From Alloactinosynnema sp. L-07 (GTDB lineage: Bacteria; Actinomycetota; Actinomycetes; Mycobacteriales; Pseudonocardiaceae): DNA of 64,000 nucleotides. The notes under the pieces were generated by a model. It was not told the DNA's origin and searched no databases. It saw nothing but the letters and a program-made list of their open reading frames with translations. The translations under genes and the position numbers were made by a program. Below, in pieces: positions 33,902 to 42,835 of this stretch. The stretch covers positions 5,456,001 to 5,520,000 of the forward strand of contig NZ_LN850107.1 in assembly GCF_900070365.1 (NCBI RefSeq), in the 5' to 3' direction. Position 1 is the first letter of the stretch, and every line of letters starts with the position of its first letter.

Positions 33902-35745
33902 GCGCCCGCTCCGCGGATCAGCTCGCGGTGCCAGACCTCAAGCGACAGCAGCGTCCAGAGTCGCGGCTGTTCGTTTCGGGTGCCCGCGTCGTGCTCGCTG
34001 AGCAGCTTGCGCACCCCGGCCGGGTCGAGCACGCCCGCCACGAACGACGACGGGCCGGTGAGCAGGTCGTTGGCCATGTCCTTGAGCCCGTCGCGGAACC
34101 ACGCGTCGAGCGGGACCTTGAAACCGGACTTGGTGCGGTCCACCACGTCGTCGGGCAGGTAGCGGCGCGCGACCTCCTTGACCACCCACTTCGTGGTCCC
34201 CTTGCGCACCTTGACCAAGCTGGGCAGCCGGAACGCCAGCTCCACCAGCCGGTGGTCGAGGAACGGCGGCCGCAGCTCCAGCGAGGCCGCCATCGACATC
34301 CGGTCGCCGCGCTCCAGCAGGTTGTCGGCCAGCCAGGCGTGCGAGTCGGCGTAGAGCATCCGGCGCAGCGCGTCGCCGCGGCCGCGCTGGTAGGGGCCCA
34401 GCGCCGAGCGGGCGGCCGGGCCGCCGAGCAGTGCGGCGCGCTCGCGTTCGGTGAACGGGGCGAACCAGCCGCGCATCCGTTCCCCCGCACTGGGTTCGGC
34501 CAGCGCGCGGACGGCGATGCCGAGTTTGGCCTTGGACGCGGGCAGCGCCCGGTCGAGCCGGGGCAGCACCGCCCCGCGCACGGCGGAGGGCACGATCCCG
34601 GCCCAGCGGGTGAACGCGGCGTGCCGGTGCTTGGGGTAGCCGCCGAACAGCTCGTCGCTGCCCTCGCCGGACAGCACGACCTTGACCTGCTGCCTGGCCA
34701 GCTCGGCCAGCCGGAACACCGCGACGTCGGCGGGCTGCGACAGCGGCGCGTCCCGGTGCCAGCTCAGCTTCGACCACGAGTCCTTGAAGTCCTCGGCGGT
34801 GACGATCACCTCGTGGTGCTCGCTGCCGACGATGCCCGCGACCTTGCGCGCCCAGTCCAGCTCGTCGACCCGGGGGTCGCCGAAGCCCGCCGAGAACGTG
34901 TGCAGCCCCTCGCCCTGCTTGGCCTTGGCCGTCAGCGCGCAGATCAGGCTGGAGTCGATGCCGCCGGACAGGTACGCCCCGACCGGCACGTCGGCGACCA
35001 GCGCGTCCTGGATCGACGCGTCGAGCGCCTCGGCCACCAGCCGCACGGCCTCGTCCGGGGTGACGTCGAGGGGCTCGGCCCGCGTCGGGATCTCCCAGTA
35101 GGCGCGCAGCCGGATCTGGCCGTCGCGGCCCAGGGTCAGCCGGTGGCCCTGCGGAAGCTTGCGCACGCCGTCGACCAGGGTGTGCGGCGCGGGTACCGAG
35201 CCGTGGGCGAGGTAGTCGTGCAGGCTGGCCTCGTCGACCCCGCGCGCCCCGATCGCCGGGAACAGCGCCTTGATCTCCGAGGCGAACGCGAAGATCTTGT
35301 CGTCGGCGTAGTAGTAGAGCGGCAGGATGCCCATCCGGTCGCGCACCAGGTGCAGCTCACCGGAGTCGGCGTCGTGCAGCGCGTAGGCGAACTGGCCGCG
35401 CAGCTCCCGCACGCTGTCGATCCCGCTCTTGGCGTAGAGCGCGAGGATGGTCTCGGTGTCGCCGCCGGTCCGGAACGGGTAGTCCACTGTGGACCGGAGC
35501 TGGCGGTAGTTGAGGATCTCGCCGTTGAACGCGATGTGCGTGCGCCCGCCGTGACCCGGCATCGGCTGGACCGACGCGCCCAGGTCGATGATCGACAGCC
35601 GGGTGTGGGCGAAGCCGACACCGCCATCGGCCCAGGTGCCCGAGTCGTCCGGGCCCCGGTGGTGCAGGCGCTTGGCCATCTCGGCGAGCACACCGGGGTC
35701 GACTGGGGACCCGTCGAGGTGCCGCATCCCCGCGATTCCGCACAT
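33898..35745 (-). CDS. Asparagine synthetase-like glutamine amidotransferase
   Basis: 615 residues. Begins MCGIAGMRHLDGSPVDPGVL, with Cys2 the glutaminase nucleophile, then HRGPDDSG; the synthetase domain has LSGGIDSSLICAL (ATP pyrophosphatase loop) and VVLSGEGSDELFGGYPKHRH. Inside EPS/O-antigen clusters this family (for example WbpS) amidates uronic acids rather than aspartate. The context of two dehydrogenases and amino-sugar genes supports that role here, but free Asn synthesis cannot be excluded. ATG 35743-35745 fixes Cys at residue 2. Confidence 0.85.
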   Translation of the reverse strand: MCGIAGMRHLDGSPVDPGVLAEMAKRLHHRGPDDSGTWADGGVGFAHTRLSIIDLGASVQPMPGHGGRTHIAFNGEILNYRQLRSTVDYPFRTGGDTETILALYAKSGIDSVRELRGQFAYALHDADSGELHLVRDRMGILPLYYYADDKIFAFASEIKALFPAIGARGVDEASLHDYLAHGSVPAPHTLVDGVRKLPQGHRLTLGRDGQIRLRAYWEIPTRAEPLDVTPDEAVRLVAEALDASIQDALVADVPVGAYLSGGIDSSLICALTAKAKQGEGLHTFSAGFGDPRVDELDWARKVAGIVGSEHHEVIVTAEDFKDSWSKLSWHRDAPLSQPADVAVFRLAELARQQVKVVLSGEGSDELFGGYPKHRHAAFTRWAGIVPSAVRGAVLPRLDRALPASKAKLGIAVRALAEPSAGERMRGWFAPFTERERAALLGGPAARSALGPYQRGRGDALRRMLYADSHAWLADNLLERGDRMSMAASLELRPPFLDHRLVELAFRLPSLVKVRKGTTKWVVKEVARRYLPDDVVDRTKSGFKVPLDAWFRDGLKDMANDLLTGPSSFVAGVLDPAGVRKLLSEHDAGTRNEQPRLWTLLSLEVWHRELIRGAGA

Positions 35746-35747
35746 CG

Positions 35748-37811
35748 TTAACGCTGCCTCTCGGCCAGGTTCATCAGCTGCCGCGCCCGCGAGTCCCACG
35801 ACGCGGGCAGCACCGACTCGCGCCGGGCCGCCGCGGTGGACTCGCCGCCGTCGGCCAGGGTCCGCCGGACCGCGTCGATGAAGCCGTCGTGGCCCTTGTC
35901 GGCGATTCTGATCCGGTCGGCGTAGTGGTGCACCTCGGGGAAGTCGGTGCTGACCACGGCCAGGCCGAGCGCGAGGTACTCCTTGAGCTTGATCGGGTTG
36001 GCGTGCTTGATCCAGTCGTTGTCCAGCCACGGCATCAGCGCCACGTCGAACCCGGTGCCGTAGGCGGGGATCTCGGCGTAGGGGCGGAAGTCGAGCCAGT
36101 GCACGTTCGGGTACTTCTCGAACCGCTCCATCGAGATGGTCGCGTCGCCGATGAGCACCAGCGAGCAGTCCGGGAACTCCTGGGCGATGCGTTCGAGCAG
36201 GTCGAAGTCGACCAGGTAGTCGTCAAGGCTGCCGAAGAAGCCGATCCTGGGACCGGGGATCGCGGCCAGGTCGGCAGGCAGCTCGGCCCGGCGCTGGAAG
36301 TGCTGCAGGTCGACACCGTGGTCGAGGAAGTAGCCGCGCTCGCCGGTGGCGACCGCGTCCTCCTGCTGGAGTTCGCGGCTGACGTAGAGCACGTGGTCGG
36401 CGCCCGCGAGCAGCTTGTCCTCCAGCGCCGCGATGGCGACACCGTCGGCCTCGGGGAACGCGGAGTGCCGGTCGGACCGGTTGAACAGCAGGCCCCGGCG
36501 CGGCATCGGCTCCACGACGTCCCACGCGGTGGGGATCGTGGCGACCACGACCGGCGCGCGCATTCCAAGAAAGACACAGACCGCGCGCACCTGTGCGCGG
36601 ACCAGCGTCGCGTTGAGCCTGCGCTGCCACGGCTTGCTGTAGAACGGCAGCGGCAGCGGGGTCATCACGTGGTAGCCGGGCACGTCGGGCAGCGGGCGGC
36701 GGACCAGCTTGGCCACGCTGCCCAGCTTGCGCAGGATCCGGCGGGCGAACTGGGTGCTCTTGCCCGGCGTCGGCATCCGCAGGCCGATGCTGTTGACCAG
36801 CAGGACCTTGCGGTGCTCGGCGACCCGGGTCATCAGCTGGAAGTCGGAGTGGGCCTGGTTGTGGTACCACCAGTCCTGCGCCGAGAAGCAGACATAGGGC
36901 GGGCGGTCACCCGGCTCGCCCAGCGGCTCCGGCCAGCGGCGCAAGGTCAGCAGACCGCGCAGCGCGGCCTTGTGCGTCGCCGATCCGCGCGCCGCGCGGG
37001 GCAGGCTGTTGAGCACGACGGCCAGCCACATCAGCACGGCGGCGGCCCGGCCCTGGCGTTCGCGGTGCAGCCGGACCTTGTTGGTGGCCAGCAGCGACCA
37101 CAGCCGCGGCGACGTCGTCCCCTCGCCGCCGAGGTGCACAGCCTGCGCGGTGGGTTCGTAGCGGACCGCGAAGCCCGCCGCGCCCGCGCGCAGCATGAAG
37201 TCGGTTTCCTCGGAGTAGAGCAGGTAGCGCTCCTCCAGCGAACCGGTCACGTCCAGACATTCGCGGGTGACCAGCCAGGCCGCGCCGGTCGCCCAGTCCA
37301 CGGTCCCGGCGCGCTCGTAGGCCCGGGGGCTGGTGATCGTCTCGCCCAGCTTGAGCCTGCCCGCGCGGTCACCGCCCAGCACGGCCTCGCCGAGCGCGCG
37401 GAGCACACTGGGGGTCCGGCGCAGCGAGTGCTGCAACCGACCGTCCACATCGGTCAGTCGCGGCGCGACCACACCGACGCCCGGACCCACGGCGGCGCGC
37501 AACGTGGCCACCGATCCCGGGGCGAGACGGATGTCGGCGTTGAGGACCAGCACGTCACAGCCCTCGGCCTGCGCGATGCCCTCGTTGACGCCCGCGGCGA
37601 ACCCGTCGTTGTCGGTGCGGTGCACGACCTTGACGTCGGGATCGGTCGCGGTGACGACCTCGGTGGTGCCGTCGACGGAGGCGTTGTCGACCACGATCAC
37701 CCGCGACTCGCCGACGCCCGTCAGGGCGGCCGGGAGCGCTCGCAGACAGTCCGCGATCACCTCGGCGGAGTTGTAGGTGACGATCACGACCGCGATCGGG
37801 CGGGTGTTCAC
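35748..37811 (-). CDS. Bifunctional glycosyltransferase, GT2 fused to GT4/GT1
   Basis: 687 residues. GT2 at about 1-270: VVIVTYNSAEVIADCLRAL, VIVVDNASVDGTTEVV, VLVLNADIRL, LYSEETDFMLRAGAAGF. GT-B at about 305-687: a domain with VCFSAQDWWYHNQAH and the donor-binding IGFFGSLDDYLVDFDLLERI, then IPAYGTGFDVALMPW and HANPIKLKEYLALGLAVVST. Fused transferases would add two sugars in sequence. Stop lies two bases from the AsnB start. Confidence 0.9.
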   Translation of the reverse strand: MNTRPIAVVIVTYNSAEVIADCLRALPAALTGVGESRVIVVDNASVDGTTEVVTATDPDVKVVHRTDNDGFAAGVNEGIAQAEGCDVLVLNADIRLAPGSVATLRAAVGPGVGVVAPRLTDVDGRLQHSLRRTPSVLRALGEAVLGGDRAGRLKLGETITSPRAYERAGTVDWATGAAWLVTRECLDVTGSLEERYLLYSEETDFMLRAGAAGFAVRYEPTAQAVHLGGEGTTSPRLWSLLATNKVRLHRERQGRAAAVLMWLAVVLNSLPRAARGSATHKAALRGLLTLRRWPEPLGEPGDRPPYVCFSAQDWWYHNQAHSDFQLMTRVAEHRKVLLVNSIGLRMPTPGKSTQFARRILRKLGSVAKLVRRPLPDVPGYHVMTPLPLPFYSKPWQRRLNATLVRAQVRAVCVFLGMRAPVVVATIPTAWDVVEPMPRRGLLFNRSDRHSAFPEADGVAIAALEDKLLAGADHVLYVSRELQQEDAVATGERGYFLDHGVDLQHFQRRAELPADLAAIPGPRIGFFGSLDDYLVDFDLLERIAQEFPDCSLVLIGDATISMERFEKYPNVHWLDFRPYAEIPAYGTGFDVALMPWLDNDWIKHANPIKLKEYLALGLAVVSTDFPEVHHYADRIRIADKGHDGFIDAVRRTLADGGESTAAARRESVLPASWDSRARQLMNLAERQR

Positions 37812-38935
37812 GACTTCACCAACTCGATCGCGTCGGCCAGCGCGGAGACGACCAACTGCTGGTCGGCGTCGGTCAGCTCGTGGTGCAGCGGCAGGATCAG
37901 CGACCGCCGGGCCAGCAGTTCCGTGCCGGGCAGCGGGCCGTGCGGGTGCCCGGTGTAGGCGGGCTCCAGGTGCGCGGCCATGATCCCCCGCCGCGCGGAG
38001 ACACCCGCGGCGGCCAGCTTCGACAGCACGTCCACCAGCTCCGGGGCGCCCTCGGGCAGCTCGACCCAGAACGACTGGTAGTTCGTGGTGCCGTGCTCGG
38101 GATCGGCGACCGCGCGCAGACCCAGCGGGGCCAGCAGCTCGTGGTACCGGGCGGCCATCGCGCGGCGCTGCTCGACGATGCCGTCGAGCCTGCCGAGCTG
38201 AACCAGGCCCATAGCGGCCTGGATGTCGGTCATCCGGTAGTTGAACGCGGTCTCCACATAGGACTCAACGACGGCACCGCCCGCGGCGTGACGGTCGGCG
38301 GCCGACATCGACATGCCGTGCTCACGCAGCCTGCGCAGGCGGACGGCCCACTCGGGGTCGTCGGTGGTGACCATGCCGCCCTCACCGGTGGTGAGCAGCT
38401 TGCGCGGGTGGAACGACCAGGCCGCGAGCAGCGCGCCCGTGCCCACCGGGGCACCGTCGAGCGTCGAACCGGCGGCACACGCGGCGTCCTCGACCACTGG
38501 GATCTCGCCCGCGGCGGCCCGGATCTCCCGGACGTTCGCGGGGACACCTCCCTGGTGCACCAGCATGACGGCCTTGGTGCGCGGGGTGATCGCCGCGGCC
38601 ACGGTCGCGCCGGTCAGGTTGCCGGTCAGCGGGTCGATGTCGGCGAAGACCGGGGTGGCGCCGCAGTAGCGCACCGCGTTGGCGGTCGCGATGAACGACA
38701 GCGACGGCACCACCACCTCGTCGCCCGGCGCGACGCCGAGCAGGTGCAGGCACAGGTGCAGGCCGGTGGTGCAGCTCGACACGGCGACGCCGTGCGCCGC
38801 GCCGACCCGCTCGGCGAAGGCCTGCTCGAAAGCGGCCACCCGAGGACCCTGCGCCACCCAGCCGGAGCGCACGGTCTCCGCCACGGCGAGGGCTTCCTCC
38901 TCGCCGAGCAGCGGCTTCATGACCGGGATCGCCAT
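37808..38935 (-). CDS. DegT/DnrJ/EryC1/StrS-family sugar aminotransferase
   Basis: 375 residues, PLP Lys179 in WSFHPRKLLTTGEGGMV, and family block SGWVAQGPRVAAFEQAFAER. Unlike the other DegT enzyme in this operon it has the HPRK variant common in PseC/ArnB-type 4-aminotransferases. ATG at 38933-38935 overlaps the TGA of the epimerase gene by one base (TGATG). Likely makes a 4-amino sugar; inferred. Confidence 0.85.
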   Translation of the reverse strand: MAIPVMKPLLGEEEALAVAETVRSGWVAQGPRVAAFEQAFAERVGAAHGVAVSSCTTGLHLCLHLLGVAPGDEVVVPSLSFIATANAVRYCGATPVFADIDPLTGNLTGATVAAAITPRTKAVMLVHQGGVPANVREIRAAAGEIPVVEDAACAAGSTLDGAPVGTGALLAAWSFHPRKLLTTGEGGMVTTDDPEWAVRLRRLREHGMSMSAADRHAAGGAVVESYVETAFNYRMTDIQAAMGLVQLGRLDGIVEQRRAMAARYHELLAPLGLRAVADPEHGTTNYQSFWVELPEGAPELVDVLSKLAAAGVSARRGIMAAHLEPAYTGHPHGPLPGTELLARRSLILPLHHELTDADQQLVVSALADAIELVKS

Positions 38936-39921
38936 CAGACGGAAACCTTCTTCTCGGCGAGCCACCAGTCGACGAGCCCGCGAAGGCCGTCATCCATCGT
39001 GATCTCCGGGCGCCAGCCCAGGTCGCGGTCGGCGGCGCTGATGTCGGCCAGCCGCCGGGTCACGCCGTTGACCTTGCGCTCGGGGCCGTGCTCGACGCCG
39101 AGCTCGGAGTCCATCGCCGCGAGCAGCGCCTCGGCCAGGCCAAGCAGGCTGGTCTCGTGCGCGCTGGCGATGTTGTAGACCGTGTCGGTCACGTCGGCGC
39201 GCGCGGCCAGGATGTTGGCGCGGGCGATGTCGTGCACGTGGACGAAGTCCATCGTCTGCGCGCCGTCGCCGAAGATCAGCGGGGCCTTGCCGTCGACGAT
39301 GCGCTCCATCCAGCGGATCAGGACCTCGGTGTAGAGGCCGTGCACGTCCATCCGCGGGCCGTAGACGTTGAAGTAGCGCAAGGCCACGTAGTCGAGGTCG
39401 CGCATCGACTTGAAGCTGCGCAGCATGCCCTCGTTGAACGCCTTCGCCGCGCCGTAGAACGTGTCGTTGTTGTACGGGTGGTGGCGCTCGTCGGTCGGGA
39501 AGGTCTCGGCCAGGCCGTAGACCGACGCCGACGACGACGCGACGACCTTCTTGACGCCCGCGTCGGCCGCCGCCTCGATCACCGTGAACGTGCCGTCGAC
39601 CAGGCACTCCAGCGCCAACCGGGGCTCCTCGGCGCACTGGGTGATCCGGATGGCGGCCAGGTGGAACACCAGGTCCATGCCCGCGGTCAGCTCGCCGACC
39701 AGCGAGCGGTCGTTGATGTCGCCGTCGACCACGCGCAGCCGGTTGCCCGCCGCCGCAGCGGCCTGGGCCAGGTTCTCCTTGCGGCCTCGCACGAAGTTGT
39801 CGAGCACGACGATCTCGGCGGCGCCCGCGGCGACGAGCTGGTCGACCACGGCCGAGCCGATGGTCCCGGCCCCGCCGGTCACCAACGCCTTCTGACCCTC
39901 GATCGGCTGTGCGGTGGTCAT
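38935..39921 (-). CDS. NAD-dependent sugar epimerase/dehydratase (extended SDR)
   Basis: 328 residues: NAD-binding VTGGAGTIGSAVVDQLVAAG, catalytic Tyr156-x3-Lys160 in FYGAAKAFNEG, Ser in SSSASVYGLAET, and RYFNVYGPRMDVHG. UDP-hexose 4-epimerases and uronate 4-epimerases share this pattern; a 4,6-dehydratase is less likely because the TDE-like motif is not evident. Overlaps the oxidoreductase stop by four bases. Confidence 0.85.
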   Translation of the reverse strand: MTTAQPIEGQKALVTGGAGTIGSAVVDQLVAAGAAEIVVLDNFVRGRKENLAQAAAAAGNRLRVVDGDINDRSLVGELTAGMDLVFHLAAIRITQCAEEPRLALECLVDGTFTVIEAAADAGVKKVVASSSASVYGLAETFPTDERHHPYNNDTFYGAAKAFNEGMLRSFKSMRDLDYVALRYFNVYGPRMDVHGLYTEVLIRWMERIVDGKAPLIFGDGAQTMDFVHVHDIARANILAARADVTDTVYNIASAHETSLLGLAEALLAAMDSELGVEHGPERKVNGVTRRLADISAADRDLGWRPEITMDDGLRGLVDWWLAEKKVSV

Positions 39922-40982
39922 GCGTTGACCCCTTCGGTGAAGTCCGCGCCGAGGACAGGCATGAAGGCGCCGCCCTGGCTGAGGCTGGCCGAGGCCGCCT
40001 CAAGGATGGACAGGACCTGCAGGCCGGACCGGCCGTCGGTGAGCGGAGGACGCTTCTCGGTGATCGCGGCGTGGAACTCGGCCATCACCGCGCGCAGCGC
40101 TTCCTTCTCCGGCAGCGCCGGGGCGACCATATCGCCGACCCGGTAGGACACGATGGTCTGGGCCCGCTTGTCGTCGCCCAATTCAGCGGCGTCGGTGCGG
40201 TCGACGCCGCGGTCGTAGATCGAGAGCCGCTGGGTCGGGTTCAGGTCGTCCCACACGACCGTCCGCGCGGAGCCGCCGATGATCATCGTGCGGATCTTGG
40301 TCGGGGACAGCCAGTTCACGTGCACGTGCGCCATCGCGCCGCCGGTGAGCAGGATCGTCAGGTGCGCGACGCACGCGCGGCCCGCGCCGATCGGGTCGGA
40401 CCCGTGCGCGGCAACCGAGAGCGGCTGCACGCCCTCCGGCAGGATCGACAGGAAGATCGACAGGTCGTGCGGGGCGAGGTCCCACAGCACGTCGACGTCG
40501 GGCTGGACCAGACCGAGGTTGATCCGCACCGAGTCCAGGTACTGCACCGAGCCGATGCCGCCGCCCTGCACGAGCTCGCGCAGGTGCGCCACGGCCGGGG
40601 TGTAGCAGTAGGTGTGGTCGAGCATCAGCGTCAGACCGCGCTCGTCGGCGGCGTCGACGAGCTGCTTGCCCTCGGCGTAGGTCGCGGCGAGCGGCTTCTC
40701 GACGAGGACGTGCTTGCCCGCCTCCAGCGCCGCCATGGCCACCGGCAGGTGGGTCTTGGCGGGGGTGGCGATCGCGACGGCGTCGACAGCCGGGTCGGCC
40801 AGCACCTCGTCAAGCGAGTCGGACACCTTGACCGTCGAGTACTCACCGAGGACCCGGCGGGCCCGGTCGGCGTCGAGGTCGCACAGGTATTCCAGGCGCA
40901 GACCAGGTGTGGCCTGCGCGTTGCGGACGAGATTCGGCCCCCAGTATCCGGCCCCGATGACGGCTAGCCCGATGGTTCCCAC
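39918..40982 (-). CDS. Gfo/Idh/MocA-family oxidoreductase (WlbA/WbpB-like)
   Basis: 354 residues: N-terminal LAVIGAGYWGPNLVRNAQAT, then GKHVLVEKPLAATYAEGKQL with the conserved EKP, and LWDLAPHDLSIFL with the catalytic His. WlbA/WbpB oxidise C3 of UDP-GlcNAcA. With the WlbB- and WbpE-like genes downstream it completes that pathway. GTG 40980-40982 preferred (AAGGGGATC upstream); earlier codons are not conserved-looking. Confidence 0.85.
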   Translation of the reverse strand: MGTIGLAVIGAGYWGPNLVRNAQATPGLRLEYLCDLDADRARRVLGEYSTVKVSDSLDEVLADPAVDAVAIATPAKTHLPVAMAALEAGKHVLVEKPLAATYAEGKQLVDAADERGLTLMLDHTYCYTPAVAHLRELVQGGGIGSVQYLDSVRINLGLVQPDVDVLWDLAPHDLSIFLSILPEGVQPLSVAAHGSDPIGAGRACVAHLTILLTGGAMAHVHVNWLSPTKIRTMIIGGSARTVVWDDLNPTQRLSIYDRGVDRTDAAELGDDKRAQTIVSYRVGDMVAPALPEKEALRAVMAEFHAAITEKRPPLTDGRSGLQVLSILEAASASLSQGGAFMPVLGADFTEGVNA

Positions 40983-41028
40983 GCTGTAGATCCCCTTTTG
41001 GTGTGTCCCGGCCCCCACCGGGTGTCCT

Positions 41029-42546
41029 TCAGTACGCTCCCTGGCCGCTGAACACGGCCCGGAAGGTCTTCCACAAGATCACCGCGTCGAGCGCGAGTGA
41101 CCAGTCCTCCACATAACGCAGGTCCAGGCGGACCGAGTCGTCCCACGATAGGTCGCTGCGCCCGCTGACCTGCCACAGCCCGGTCAGCCCCGGCTTCACG
41201 AGCAGCCTGCGGCGAACGTCCGGGGCGTACCGCGCGCTCTCCTCCGGCAGCGGCGGCCGCGGCCCGACCAGCGACATCGATCCGGTCAGCACGTTGAACA
41301 GCTGCGGCAGCTCGTCGATGGAGTAGCGGCGCAGCGTCGTGCCGACGCGGGTGATGCGCGGGTCCTTGCGCATCTTGAACAGCAGGCCGTTGCCCTCGTT
41401 CTTGTCGGCGAGCTGGGCGACCAACTTGTCGGCGTTCTTGACCATCGTGCGGAACTTGATGATCGTGAACTCGCGGCCGTCCTTGCCGACGCGGCGCTGC
41501 TTGTAGAACGGCGACCCCGCGTTGTCGATCACGATCGCCGCCGCCACCACCAGCATGAGCGGGGACAGCAGGGTGAGCAGAATGGCCGAGCCGACCTTGT
41601 CGACGATGTCCTTGACGACCCGGCGCACCCCGGTGAACGACGGCGCCGAGACGCGCAGCAGCGGCATGCCGAGCACCGCGTCGACGTGCAGCCGCGGACC
41701 GGCGACCTCCATCAGCACGGGAGCGACGACCATCTCGGCGCCGCTGCCCTCCAGCTGCCAAGCCAGTTTCTGCAGCCGCTTGGGCGTCCAGTACTGGTCC
41801 GGGGTGACCGCGACGATGCGGTAGCCGCCGCGGCGGACGTGGGTGGCCAGGTCGGAGAGCTCGCCGACCACGGACACGCCTTCGAGGTCGCTGTCGAACT
41901 CGGCGAGGCCGTCGCGGGTGCAGACCGCGTCGACCCGCCAGCCAAGGTGCGGGGTGGCGCGGGTGCGGCTGATCAGGTCGCGCACGGTCTCCACGCTGCC
42001 CGCGGCCATGACCGGCAGCAGGCAGCGACCCTCACGGCGCGCGCGGTGCAGGAACTGCCGCAGCGCGTACCGCATCGGGAAGGCGACCAGCGCGGTCGCC
42101 GGGATGACGATGAAGACCCACGGCCGGATCGACTGGATGTCGAAGAGCAGGCCGCCGAGTGCCAGCACGACCGCCGCGGCGGCGATGCCGCGGCCGAGCC
42201 TGCGGAACTCCTCGGCGCCTTGGCCGAGCACGGCGAGGTTCCATGACCGGTTGGCCATCAGCGAGCCGAGCAGCACCACGAACGTCGCGCCGCCGATCAT
42301 GGCCACGCTGGGGCCGGGCACTGTGCTGCCGGAGACCAGGCTGCCGACCACCAGCACCCCGAAGAGCATGGCGAACAGGTCGCCGAGGATCACGCCGGTG
42401 CGGTAACGCGGCTCCCACCCGGCGACAGGTGGCTGGCCCGGCTCCCCAGCGGGCAGGACAAGTCCGGGTGTCCGCGCACGACGGACCCGCTCAGGCGCGG
42501 GCCATAACGTCGCTCGTCTGCGTGGAAACCCCACTTGGTCACGCAT
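41029..42546 (-). CDS. Undecaprenyl-phosphate sugar phosphotransferase (WbaP/CpsE type)
   Basis: 505 residues: four to five membrane helices at about 50-180, a Rossmann-like middle domain, then the catalytic phosphoglycosyltransferase: one membrane helix (IVDKVGSAILLTLLSPLMLV), GSPFYKQRRVGKDGREFTII, KFRTMVKNAD, IDELPQLFNVLTGSMSLVGP and KPGLTGLWQVSGRSDLSW. It starts the lipid-linked repeat by moving a sugar-phosphate to undecaprenyl phosphate. First gene of the minus-strand operon. ATG 42544-42546 with GGGGG eight bases upstream. Confidence 0.92.
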   Translation of the reverse strand: MRDQVGFPRRRATLWPAPERVRRARTPGLVLPAGEPGQPPVAGWEPRYRTGVILGDLFAMLFGVLVVGSLVSGSTVPGPSVAMIGGATFVVLLGSLMANRSWNLAVLGQGAEEFRRLGRGIAAAAVVLALGGLLFDIQSIRPWVFIVIPATALVAFPMRYALRQFLHRARREGRCLLPVMAAGSVETVRDLISRTRATPHLGWRVDAVCTRDGLAEFDSDLEGVSVVGELSDLATHVRRGGYRIVAVTPDQYWTPKRLQKLAWQLEGSGAEMVVAPVLMEVAGPRLHVDAVLGMPLLRVSAPSFTGVRRVVKDIVDKVGSAILLTLLSPLMLVVAAAIVIDNAGSPFYKQRRVGKDGREFTIIKFRTMVKNADKLVAQLADKNEGNGLLFKMRKDPRITRVGTTLRRYSIDELPQLFNVLTGSMSLVGPRPPLPEESARYAPDVRRRLLVKPGLTGLWQVSGRSDLSWDDSVRLDLRYVEDWSLALDAVILWKTFRAVFSGQGAY

Positions 42547-42806
42547 CGTGTATCCCCCGGTTCGGCCGGATCGGGCGTGCACGGGCACAGGGCATCCCCG
42601 CGGGCCCTAGTGCGTCTGTTGGAATTGCCTAGGTTGCGCCATCCGTCCGAGCCGCTTTGATCGGACTCTGGCTGCGTTAGCTGATTCGTTTCCCTCCCCG
42701 CCGTCGTTACACGGAGGGTTAGTTTCTTGGTAACCCGTTTGACGGCACGGGCCGTTGCCTGGCACCGCGCTACACGCTGCGTAGTACTCAGCGTTGCCTG
42801 TTCTTG

Positions 42807-42835
42807 ATACTTTCGCGATCAACTTCGCAGGTCAA
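42807..42835 (-). promoter_or_regulatory. Predicted promoter of the EPS operon
   Basis: On the minus strand TTGACC (42830-42835) and AAGTAT (42807-42812) are 17 bases apart in an AT-richer stretch. Transcription from about 42800 would leave a 254-base leader before the ATG at 42546, with hairpins ACGCTG/CAGCGT (42774-42794 region) and GGGTTA/TAACCC (42716-42736). Confidence 0.45.

Noticed and set aside
33898..35745. Simple asparagine biosynthesis gene
   Set aside because: Possible, but the overlapping position inside a sugar operon makes amidation of a sugar acid more likely; kept as an alternative, not excluded.
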